Positions 8,416 to 14,491 of a stretch of DNA of 44,781 nucleotides are shown piece after piece; positions within the stretch are counted from its first letter, which is position 1, and the number at the start of each line of letters is the position of its first letter. Below the pieces are notes generated by a model. The model was not told the DNA's origin. It saw nothing but the letters and a program-made list of their open reading frames with translations, and searched no databases. The DNA lies in the NCBI GenBank assembly GCA_029077825.1, contig JAQNCT010000017.1:1-44781 (forward strand). The letters run 5' to 3'. The position numbers were made by a program, and so were the translations under genes. This stretch comes from Acidocella sp. Its GTDB lineage: Bacteria; Pseudomonadota; Alphaproteobacteria; Acetobacterales; Acetobacteraceae.

Positions 8416-9888
8416 TTAATTGGGTGGAACTGCGAGCATATCTTTACCTAGTAGTGCTGGAATCACCAGCAAGACCGCACCATGAAATGTCACGTTTAAC
8501 GCCGGGGCTGGGGAGAGGCTTTTGAAGTACGGGGCATATTGGCGGGTAATGGCGCTGACATCGCCCGGCATGGCGAGCAAAAGCACGTTTTTACCAAGCA
8601 GCGATAACGGTGGTGTGGAATCGCCAAACTCATGGGGCTCCGGCCCGAATACCGTAACCGGCAAGGTGCCGCGTAAAGCATAGGCAATTTTTCCGGCATC
8701 ATACCAGCGTAAGGTGGCAACCGCTTGCACGTCGCGGTGCAAAATATCGGCTCGCAGGGAATCCCAGTTCACCGCCTGCAACAACGGGGATTTTCCGGGG
8801 GCAAAAACGCGGTCTAGGTTAGGGATAAATCCCAAACTTGTCTCGGCGGCAATCAGGCAGGCGGCACTTGCCAGCAATGTGGCGCTAACAATGGCGATGT
8901 TGTTGCGCCACGCCGGCCGCCAGCCGGCCGCCCAGTTCCCCAGCATCGGCAGTAGCAGCAAATACCCAGGGGTTGCCCAATGGTAGAGAATGCGGGTGGC
9001 CGACCAAATGCCGACCACCGAGAACAGCACGATCGGGATAATGCCCAGCATTGCCAGTAGCCAGCCCCGCCGTTCAACCGGTCCGCGTCGTAATGCGCCC
9101 ACCAATAATGCCACCATCGGCAACCAAAGCCAGGGGAGCAGAAACAGCGCCTCACCAGCCCAGATGGTGAAAGGGGCCAGCAGATGCAACCGCAACCCCA
9201 CCGCCCGGCCAGATTGATAGTTGAACGATTGCCAGTGGTGGGTGGCGTTCCAGAACACAACCGGCGAGAATATCGCTACCGCCAGCCCCCCTGCCGCCCA
9301 GGGCCACCAACGCCGCAATTGCGGACGGGCCGCGGGGTCAGTGATGAGCAACAATACCGCGCCCGCCAAAACCAAGGCGGCGCTGTATTTTGAAAGCAGT
9401 GCCAACCCCGCGAAGGTACCAGCACCCAGCCACCATCCAGGCTCGGGCTTGGCTGGTTGCTCCGCAATGCCCAAGGCGCGGCTCAGCGCATAGGCGGCGG
9501 CCAGCAGAGCGGCATCAAGCGGGCCATCGGGGAGCACCCAACAGCCAAATGCCAGCGAGAACACCGGCGATATACTGTAAGCCACCACTGCCCAAAATGC
9601 TGCGTTGCGGCCATAAAGCCGGTTGGTCAGGGCATACAGCAACCAGGATGACACGGCTGAGATTGCCACAAACGGCAGGCGTACCACCAGCGGGCTTTCG
9701 CTGCCAAATAACCATCGGCTGGCGAGTTCTAACCACCAGGAGGCGAGCGGGTGGTCAAAATATGAGGCGTGAAACTGGCTGGAAGCACCCACCATATAGC
9801 TCTCATCAATGCCAAGCCCGGTAAAATCGGCAAACAGCAACCGCAACACCACCGCCACCAACACCACATAAACCGCCGGATTTTTCAT
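8416..9888 (-). CDS. GT39/ArnT-like membrane glycosyltransferase
   Basis: A polytopic inner-membrane protein of about 490 residues in the PMT/ArnT (GT39, GT-C) superfamily. These enzymes transfer a sugar from a polyprenyl-phosphate donor to an acceptor on the outer face of the membrane. The first periplasmic loop has the acidic pair Asp28-Glu29 (GLGIDESY), and FDHPLASWWLE is the family block. About ten hydrophobic segments follow, and a soluble C-terminal region of about 120 residues is predicted outside. I prefer the ATG at 9888; an in-frame TTG at 9915 would start inside a tandem repeat. Neither has a clear RBS. The substrate is unknown. Confidence 0.8.
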   Translation of the reverse strand: MKNPAVYVVLVAVVLRLLFADFTGLGIDESYMVGASSQFHASYFDHPLASWWLELASRWLFGSESPLVVRLPFVAISAVSSWLLYALTNRLYGRNAAFWAVVAYSISPVFSLAFGCWVLPDGPLDAALLAAAYALSRALGIAEQPAKPEPGWWLGAGTFAGLALLSKYSAALVLAGAVLLLITDPAARPQLRRWWPWAAGGLAVAIFSPVVFWNATHHWQSFNYQSGRAVGLRLHLLAPFTIWAGEALFLLPWLWLPMVALLVGALRRGPVERRGWLLAMLGIIPIVLFSVVGIWSATRILYHWATPGYLLLLPMLGNWAAGWRPAWRNNIAIVSATLLASAACLIAAETSLGFIPNLDRVFAPGKSPLLQAVNWDSLRADILHRDVQAVATLRWYDAGKIAYALRGTLPVTVFGPEPHEFGDSTPPLSLLGKNVLLLAMPGDVSAITRQYAPYFKSLSPAPALNVTFHGAVLLVIPALLGKDMLAVPPN

Positions 9889-9901
9889 AGGGGGTGCATG
9901 G

Positions 9902-9963
9902 CGCGGCTGCGCCAATTATGCAATTCGCGGCTGCGCCAATTATGCAATTCGCGGCTGCGCCAA
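9902..9963. repeat. 24-bp tandem repeat, about 2.6 copies
   Basis: The unit CGCGGCTGCGCCAATTATGC followed by AATT occurs at 9902-9925 and 9926-9949, with a partial third copy at 9950-9963. Copies are identical over their length. The array fills the gap between the DUF1223 stop (9968) and the glycosyltransferase start (9888). It is too short to say whether it is regulatory or a slippage product. Confidence 0.9.
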
Positions 9964-9967
9964 ATAA

Positions 9968-10651
9968 TTAGTTTGCGGCTGCCCCCAGGATTTGGCCATT
10001 ATCAGCTTGCAACACCACGGCCACCTGCGCGCCGGCTGGGTGGGGTATGGTGTAGTCCATCATCGCGCCGCTCCAGGTGCCAAGCGATGTGATGCTGCGC
10101 ACCACATTCACCTCATGCAGGGTTGCGCCGCCATTTTCACCACCGCCAATTTTTGTGGTGTGGTCAGGGTCGAACCCGAACAGCCAGATTTTAGACCCTG
10201 CGCCGCTCCCTTGCGGGATATGAATGGTAATCATGGTGCCACCGGTAATACTTAACGGCACTTCGGGTGCCGCCGCTTTTGCCGTTGCAATTGCCGTAAT
10301 CACTTCGTCGCGGTGCGACCCCACCATCTGGGCGGTACCGTCCACCACCGCCTCTGGGGTATAAACCTCATCACTATGATGCAATTGCGCGTACCAGCTT
10401 TGGCGGGTGGTGGCACCGCTGAGGGAAAAGGCATCACGCCAGGCTGGGCCGTTCCAATAGGTCACATGAAAACTAAGTGGCAGAATATCGGGGTCAGATT
10501 TTTTAAGCTGGCTAAGCAGCGCTTCCGCCGGCGGGCAGGATGAACAGGCTTCCGATGTAAACAGCTCCACCACCACCGGCCGCGCCTGTGCGGGGGCAAT
10601 GGCCAATAACCCTGATGCCAGCAGGGTGATGTATCCTGTAAGAATTTTCAT
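9968..10651 (-). CDS. Secreted DUF1223 thioredoxin-like protein
   Basis: A 227-residue exported protein of the DUF1223 family, which has a thioredoxin-like fold. A Sec signal peptide covers about residues 1-24 (MKILTGYITLLASGL, cleavage near AQA). The Cys36-Ser-Ser-Cys39 motif in SEACSSCPPAE follows the first strand as in thioredoxins, so a periplasmic disulfide or redox role is likely. The partner is unknown. The ATG at 10651 overlaps the stop of the upstream molybdoenzyme by four bases (ATGA); a TTG at 10666 is in frame but less likely. The operon position suggests a role alongside the molybdoenzyme, perhaps in electron supply or thiol maintenance. Confidence 0.85.
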   Translation of the reverse strand: MKILTGYITLLASGLLAIAPAQARPVVVELFTSEACSSCPPAEALLSQLKKSDPDILPLSFHVTYWNGPAWRDAFSLSGATTRQSWYAQLHHSDEVYTPEAVVDGTAQMVGSHRDEVITAIATAKAAAPEVPLSITGGTMITIHIPQGSGAGSKIWLFGFDPDHTTKIGGGENGGATLHEVNVVRSITSLGTWSGAMMDYTIPHPAGAQVAVVLQADNGQILGAAAN

Positions 10652-11370
10652 GAGCCGCTGAACCAATCATAACCTTGGTCTTCCCAATAGCCGCCCGGAT
10701 AGGTGTTGGTAACCGCCAGTTGCATGATTGATTTGGGGTTTTTGAAGCCTAATTTCACGGGGACTCGCAGCCGCACAGGTGCGCCAAACGGTGCGGTCAA
10801 CGGCGCATTGAGAAAATCCAGCGCGAGAATGGTTTGTGGATGCAAAGCAGAAGCCATGTCGATGCTGGAATAATAGCCATCAGCGCATTTGAACGAGACA
10901 TATTTGCAACTGGTGTCGGCACCGATCCGGCGCAGGAAATACCCCAGCGGCACGCCGCTCCATTGGCCGATAACGCGCCAGCCTTCCACACACACGAACC
11001 GGGTAATCTGGCCTTCCTGCGGCAATGCTCGCAAGGCCGCCAAGGTCCAGGATTGTTTGTCCTGAATTTGTCCACCGAGTTCGAGCTGGTATGATGCCGG
11101 GTCCACCACCGGGGCCTGCGCCATACCGTAAAAAGCATTAAAGCGCGGTGGGTTGGTGACCATGCTGGCCGGGAAGGTCGGCGCCAGCGTGCGCGGGTTA
11201 AATAACAATGCCTGCATCTCATCATTAAAGGCCAGCATGGTGCGCAAAACATGGTCGGCCAGATCAGGGTGGGTTAAATCCTCAAAGTCGCAACCGGGCA
11301 GGGTGGTAATAGCCCCAAGTGCTAACGCCCGGCTGAGCAGTTTGCGGCGGCCCAAATCAAGCTTGTTCAT
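10648..11370 (-). CDS. YedY/MsrP-like sulfite-oxidase-fold molybdoenzyme
   Basis: A 240-residue exported protein of the sulfite-oxidase molybdopterin fold. An N-terminal RRKLLSRALALGA resembles a twin-arginine signal, and LPGC at residues 24-27 is lipobox-like, so it may be a Tat-exported lipoprotein. Cys127 in RFVCVEGW is the molybdenum ligand. GAPVRLRVPVKLGFKNPKSI is the family's C-terminal block. YedY/MsrP enzymes reduce methionine sulfoxide in the periplasm using electrons from a membrane haem protein. The upstream cytochrome b561 gene overlaps by four bases and fits that partner. It is shorter than E. coli YedY (about 330), in line with the small bacterial subgroup. The true substrate cannot be read from sequence. 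Confidence 0.85.
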   Translation of the reverse strand: MNKLDLGRRKLLSRALALGAITTLPGCDFEDLTHPDLADHVLRTMLAFNDEMQALLFNPRTLAPTFPASMVTNPPRFNAFYGMAQAPVVDPASYQLELGGQIQDKQSWTLAALRALPQEGQITRFVCVEGWRVIGQWSGVPLGYFLRRIGADTSCKYVSFKCADGYYSSIDMASALHPQTILALDFLNAPLTAPFGAPVRLRVPVKLGFKNPKSIMQLAVTNTYPGGYWEDQGYDWFSGS

Positions 11371-11993
11371 GATTGCACCTCAGGCAATTTGCCGCCGGTT
11401 ATCATGGCCGGCAACACGCGCGGAACCATGAGTACCAGCACGATATGGATGAAAAGAAACGCCACGATGCAAGCCATGGCGGTAAAATGCACGTAGCGGG
11501 CAATATAATATCCACCGCATAAATCAGTGAAAAACCAAAGCTGCACCGGCTTCCAGATCGCCAGCCCGGAGATAACCATGGTGATACCAGCAAATATCAC
11601 CCCCACATAAAGTGCTCGCTGCACCGCGTTATAAACGCCGCTCTGGTGCGGCAGTTTGAAGCGCAGGGCAGCGCCCAAATCCCGCAACACCGCTTTAGGA
11701 GACAGCGGCCAGAGTTTTTGTTTGAAATGTCCGCTCAAAAACCCCCAGAGCAAATAGCTCAGCCCGTTGAGCATCAGCAGCCAGATGAAGGCCAGATGCC
11801 AGGCGATGCCAGCACCCAGCCACGCACCAATGGTGAAAGTCTCGGGGAAGGTGAAGTTAAATAGCGGTGCGGCGTTGTAAATCTGCCAGCCGCTGCCGAT
11901 CAGCATCACGATGGCAAAGGCGTTCAGCCAGTGCATGAGGCGCAGTGGCCACGGATGGACGGGCCTGGGCTTGTGATATGTTGATCGTCCCAT
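11367..11993 (-). CDS. Cytochrome b561-type membrane subunit
   Basis: A 208-residue four-helix di-haem cytochrome b of the bacterial b561/thiosulfate-reductase family. Candidate haem ligands are in LMHWLNAFAI, AWHLAFIWLL, YVHFTAMAC and FLFIHIVLVL, one or two per helix. Such proteins take electrons from quinol and pass them to a periplasmic partner. The next gene, a YedY-like enzyme, overlaps its stop by four bases, so it is very probably the electron donor (the role YedZ/MsrQ plays elsewhere). I start at the ATG at 11993, which has AAGGAAG just upstream; an in-frame start at 12044 would run through the operator-like palindrome region. Confidence 0.85.
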   Translation of the reverse strand: MGRSTYHKPRPVHPWPLRLMHWLNAFAIVMLIGSGWQIYNAAPLFNFTFPETFTIGAWLGAGIAWHLAFIWLLMLNGLSYLLWGFLSGHFKQKLWPLSPKAVLRDLGAALRFKLPHQSGVYNAVQRALYVGVIFAGITMVISGLAIWKPVQLWFFTDLCGGYYIARYVHFTAMACIVAFLFIHIVLVLMVPRVLPAMITGGKLPEVQS

Positions 11994-12008
11994 AATGATC
12001 TTCCTTGT

Positions 12009-12067
12009 TTTGATACCGCTCACGCTGCCTGCTGGCGCCAGCATCGTCTAGGTATCAAATTGATGCC
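12009..12067. promoter_or_regulatory. Divergent control region with GGTATCAA dyads and a palindrome
   Basis: Between the divergent starts at 11993 and 12150 there is a 17-bp near-palindrome GGTATCAAATTGATGCC (12051-12067, one mismatch). A second half-site TTTGATACC at 12009-12017 is the exact inverse of 12051-12059. Between them lies the perfect 14-bp palindrome TGCTGGCGCCAGCA (12030-12043). In minus-strand RNA the two 9-base arms could close a large stem just before the RBS of the cytochrome gene. A protein operator and an RNA structure are both possible. Confidence 0.5.
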
Positions 12068-12149
12068 CAAACGGCATTGGCCGCCGCCGCCAATTTCCGG
12101 GAGTTTACCTCAGCCGGGCTCAGCCGGTGATCAATTTATGGAGTGTAGC

Positions 12150-12455
12150 ATGTCACGTATTATTTTCAGCGCCGTCCTTAGCCTTGGCCTGCTTGGGTCA
12201 GCCGCTGCCCAGGCGCAATCAACCTCGTCGATGAGCAACAACACCATGGCGCCCGCAAGCAGCATGAGCAATGGCAGCACGGACCATGATACCATGGGCA
12301 ATGGCAGCATGAGCAACAGCACTGACACCAAGAAGCAGGCTGACGGCTCAACCTCCGGGGCAATGGGTAATGCCGCCGCTGGCGCCATGAGCAATGGAAC
12401 CATGAGCAACGGCAGCATGAGCAACGGCAGCATGAGCAACAACAGCAGCAAGTAA
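12150..12455 (+). CDS. Secreted methionine-rich pentapeptide-repeat peptide (MrpX-like)
   Basis: A 101-residue exported protein. A signal peptide covers about residues 1-22 (SRIIFSAVLSLGLLG, cleavage near AQA). The mature part has about 79 residues, mostly Ser, Asn, Gly, Thr and Met, and no cysteine. It holds ten methionines, seven in MSN and two in MGN, and ends in tandem MSNGT, MSNGS, MSNGS, MSNNS units. This resembles the MXKDX-repeat proteins and MrpX, the methionine-rich peptide that YedY1 repairs in Azospira after hypochlorite oxidation. It is divergent from a YedY-like gene, supporting a sacrificial oxidant-scavenger role. Metal binding by the Met-rich part is an alternative. The ATG has GGAG at 12140-12143. 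Confidence 0.8.
   Translation: MSRIIFSAVLSLGLLGSAAAQAQSTSSMSNNTMAPASSMSNGSTDHDTMGNGSMSNSTDTKKQADGSTSGAMGNAAAGAMSNGTMSNGSMSNGSMSNNSSK
12387..12446 (+). repeat. 15-bp tandem coding repeat (four units)
   Basis: Four units of the pattern ATGAGCAACGGCAGC lie at 12387, 12402, 12417 and 12432, each encoding MSN plus two residues. Units two and three are identical; the first and last differ by a few bases. Such an array can change copy number by slippage, which would change the number of methionines in the peptide. Confidence 0.95.
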
Positions 12456-12463
12456 CTCTCGCT

Positions 12464-12492
12464 CCCCGGCGCGTCATGCGGGCGCGCCGGGG
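12464..12492 (+). terminator. GC-rich hairpin after the Met-rich peptide gene
   Basis: CCCCGGCGCG (12464-12473) and CGCGCCGGGG (12483-12492) form a perfect 10-bp stem with a 9-base loop, eight bases after the stop codon. No T run follows, so it may be a weak terminator or an mRNA-stabilising structure. Confidence 0.55.
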
Positions 12493-12498
12493 CTCAGC

Positions 12499-13200
12499 TT
12501 GAATTTTGATGCTGCCCGTTTGATACTTCCCCTATCAAGCCAGGAAGCTACCGTCATCGAAACTCTGCAATCCAAACTCGATGCGCTCCGTGTCAGCCGG
12601 TGTGAACGGCTGGCCTGGAGCGAATCCTATGAGGAAATGCTCTCCCAGCTTGGCCAGAGCGGGTTTCTGGAGCAGGTGATCAAACCCGGTGAATATTTCC
12701 CAGATTTCATGCTGCCGAGCGCTGAGGGGCAGCTGCTTTCGTTGGCGGCGTTTTTGGCACACGGGCCCGTGATCATCTCGTTTTTTCGCGGCGAGTGGTG
12801 CCCGTTCTGCCGGTTGATGCTGGCAGCGCTCACCGAGGCCCTGCCGCAAATCTCTGCCGCCGGCGCCACCCTTCTGGCGCTCACGCCTGAAACCGGCGGG
12901 CTGGCGCTGAAGATGAAAACCTACCATGGCGCACCGTTTGAAATTCTGGCGGATGTTGATTGCGGTATCGGCCTGGCCGCCGGGGTGGTGTTTAAAATTC
13001 CGCCAAAATACCGGGCGTTGCTCGGCCCCAATTTTCCGGATCGACACGGCAATTCCGGTTGGTATCTGCCGATTCCCGCCAGTTTTATTCTGTCCCAGGA
13101 TGGCCGCATCGCTTGGCGGTTCGCCGATGTTGATTTTTCTCATCGGCCTGAACCGGCTGATATTATCCGCGCGGTTGCGAACATGAATGGAAAGCTCTGA
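12499..13200 (+). CDS. AhpC/TSA-type peroxiredoxin-like protein
   Basis: A thioredoxin-fold protein of the AhpC/TSA group, up to 233 residues. The strand VIISFFRGEWCPFC carries Cys101 and Cys104 as a CPFC pair, where classical peroxiredoxins have PxxxTxxC; this is the peroxiredoxin-like subgroup usually annotated as AhpC/TSA. It probably reduces peroxides or works as a thiol oxidoreductase in the cytoplasm; no signal peptide is seen. The start is uncertain. The only upstream option is TTG at 12499, but a TTGATA dyad at 12520-12538 and a good RBS (AGGAAG, 12542-12547) suggest translation may begin near residue 20, where no ATG or GTG exists. The LysR gene overlaps its stop by one base. Confidence 0.8.
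   Translation: MNFDAARLILPLSSQEATVIETLQSKLDALRVSRCERLAWSESYEEMLSQLGQSGFLEQVIKPGEYFPDFMLPSAEGQLLSLAAFLAHGPVIISFFRGEWCPFCRLMLAALTEALPQISAAGATLLALTPETGGLALKMKTYHGAPFEILADVDCGIGLAAGVVFKIPPKYRALLGPNFPDRHGNSGWYLPIPASFILSQDGRIAWRFADVDFSHRPEPADIIRAVANMNGKL
12520..12538. promoter_or_regulatory. TTGATA-N7-TATCAA dyad
   Basis: TTGATA at 12520-12525 and TATCAA at 12533-12538 make a perfect 6-bp inverted repeat with a 7-base spacer, the spacing typical of LysR-family sites such as OxyR. The half-site matches those in the divergent region 450 bases upstream. It lies inside the extended reading frame of the peroxiredoxin, so it would act as an operator only if the real start is further downstream. Confidence 0.4.
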
Positions 13201-14069
13201 TGGAACTCTCGCAGGTCCGCTATTTCATTGCGTTATGTAAAACCCTGAATTTCACCAGGGCGGCGGATAGCTGCAATGTCACGCAACCAGCGTTCACGCG
13301 GGCGATTCAAAAACTTGAAATGGAATTTGGCGGCGCGTTAATTTTCCGCGAGCGCAATCTCACCCAGTTGACTGAGCTTGGTCGGGCTGTGCGTCCGCAC
13401 CTGGAAGCCATGATCGAAGCGGCCGAGGCCGCCACCGCACTGGCCAACGCCAAAATGGGCCGCACCACCAGCAGCTTGAAAATTGGTCTCGGGCCGGGCA
13501 TTGGCGCGGTTAGTATCGCCAGTGCGGTGCGTGAAGTCACCAGCAAATTACCTGACGTCACCATCCATTTCGAAGAAGCCGGCCCCGCCGCGCTGATCGA
13601 AGCCATGCTGATGGACAGCCTCGACTGCGCACTGCTGCCGGAGACAACCGAACTGCCGGAGCGTCTGAACCGTTGGCCCCTATATACCGACCGTGCATTG
13701 GCCGTGTTGCCACCCAACCATGGTCTCATCCAAAAAAACGCGGTGAACGCAGCGGATGTTGTGGCCGAGCCGATTTTGATGGGTGAAAATTGCGGCGGTT
13801 TCGCTAAGCAACTGGCCGATGCCACGGGGTTTTCTCTGCAACTGCAACGCTGCAACGGGGCTGCCACACAACTGCTGGAGTTGGTTGCCGCCGGGCTTGG
13901 CATGGCCTTGATGTCAGAGCGTTTGCGCTACGCGGCACCGCTCACCACCAGGCCATTCCATGAACCCGAACTGAACCGCCGAATTTTCCTCACCTCAGTC
14001 GCCGGGCGCCCGCTCAATCTCGCCGCCGCCAGTTTTGTAAAGCTCTGCCGGGTCAAGGATTTTTCCTAA
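13200..14069 (+). CDS. LysR-family transcriptional regulator
   Basis: A 289-residue LysR-type regulator. The winged HTH is at residues 1-60 (MELSQVRYFIALCKTLNFTR, then CNVTQPAFTRAIQKLE), and the effector-binding domain runs from about 90 to the end. The ATG overlaps the stop of the peroxiredoxin gene (TGATG), so both are on one message. That pairing resembles OxyR-peroxiredoxin modules. The effector domain has Cys residues (DCALLPE, NCGGFAK, RCNGAAT), but I cannot show that two of them match the OxyR redox pair. The TTGATA dyads nearby are candidate binding sites. Confidence 0.9.
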   Translation: MELSQVRYFIALCKTLNFTRAADSCNVTQPAFTRAIQKLEMEFGGALIFRERNLTQLTELGRAVRPHLEAMIEAAEAATALANAKMGRTTSSLKIGLGPGIGAVSIASAVREVTSKLPDVTIHFEEAGPAALIEAMLMDSLDCALLPETTELPERLNRWPLYTDRALAVLPPNHGLIQKNAVNAADVVAEPILMGENCGGFAKQLADATGFSLQLQRCNGAATQLLELVAAGLGMALMSERLRYAAPLTTRPFHEPELNRRIFLTSVAGRPLNLAAASFVKLCRVKDFS

Positions 14070-14110
14070 ATTAAAAGCTACCATAATTTCATCTGATGGC
14101 TGCTCGTATC

Positions 14111-14162
14111 GGAACGCAAACTGATTACCTCTACATCGGATGATGCGTTCCGCATCAGGAGG
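14111..14162 (+). promoter_or_regulatory. Leader with two mutually exclusive hairpins
   Basis: GGAACGCA (14111-14118) can pair with TGCGTTCC (14144-14151), giving an 8-bp long-range stem. Alternatively TGATGCG (14141-14147) pairs with CGCATCA (14151-14157) around TTC, giving a 7-bp hairpin that ends in the first base of the RBS AGGAGG (14157-14162). The two cannot form together because they share 14144-14151. This is the layout of a switching leader. Confidence 0.45.
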
Positions 14163-14169
14163 TTGCCCG

Positions 14170-14490
14170 ATGACCAACCGTCTCGCCGTTTTGGCTTTTT
14201 CTCTTGCTCTGGGCGGCACTGCTCTGGCGCAAACTGGCAATGATGTTAACACCGGTGTCGGCTCGAATGCAGGCGCGATGTCGGGTCCGAATATTAATGT
14301 GGTCAACGGCACCAACGCCAATGGCACGCCGCGCCAGCAATCGCCAGGAAGTTCTATGACCGTGGGCGCAGGCAATAGCACCATGCTGCCGGGGATCACT
14401 GGTGGCGCTTCGGCCAAAGCCAAGGTGCCGCTACCCACCGTGACAACCGGTTCCACCTCCGGCACCATTCAAACCAAACCTGCGCCGTAA
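14170..14490 (+). CDS. Small secreted protein of unknown function
   Basis: A 106-residue protein I do not recognise. A signal peptide covers about residues 1-20 (TNRLAVLAFSLALGG, cleavage near ALA). The mature part is rich in Gly, Asn, Thr, Ser and Pro, with no cysteine, three methionines after the signal, and repeats of the NG/GN kind (GSNAGAMSGPN, NGTNANGT). It is likely disordered or a surface or periplasmic peptide. ATG at 14170 has a strong AGGAGG eight bases upstream. Its leader may switch between two hairpins. It follows the LysR gene and resembles in style, though not in repeat unit, the Met-rich peptide at 12150. Confidence 0.75.
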   Translation: MTNRLAVLAFSLALGGTALAQTGNDVNTGVGSNAGAMSGPNINVVNGTNANGTPRQQSPGSSMTVGAGNSTMLPGITGGASAKAKVPLPTVTTGSTSGTIQTKPAP

Positions 14491-14491
14491 T

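Noticed and set aside
9902-9963. CRISPR-like array
   Set aside because: Units are directly adjacent with no spacers and only 2.6 copies.
12009-12059. Molybdenum-cofactor riboswitch upstream of the cytochrome and molybdoenzyme genes
   Set aside because: The leader can fold, but I do not see the conserved Moco-motif sequence; the palindrome suits a DNA operator equally well.
12131-12477. Leu- and Cys-rich minus-strand frames opposite the Met-rich gene
   Set aside because: They are shadows of the ATGAGC repeats; composition explains them fully.
14111-14151. EcfG-type (GGAAC) stress promoter before the small secreted protein
   Set aside because: GGAAC is present but no GTT-type -10 appears at 16-17 bases; GGAAC is better explained by the hairpin arm.
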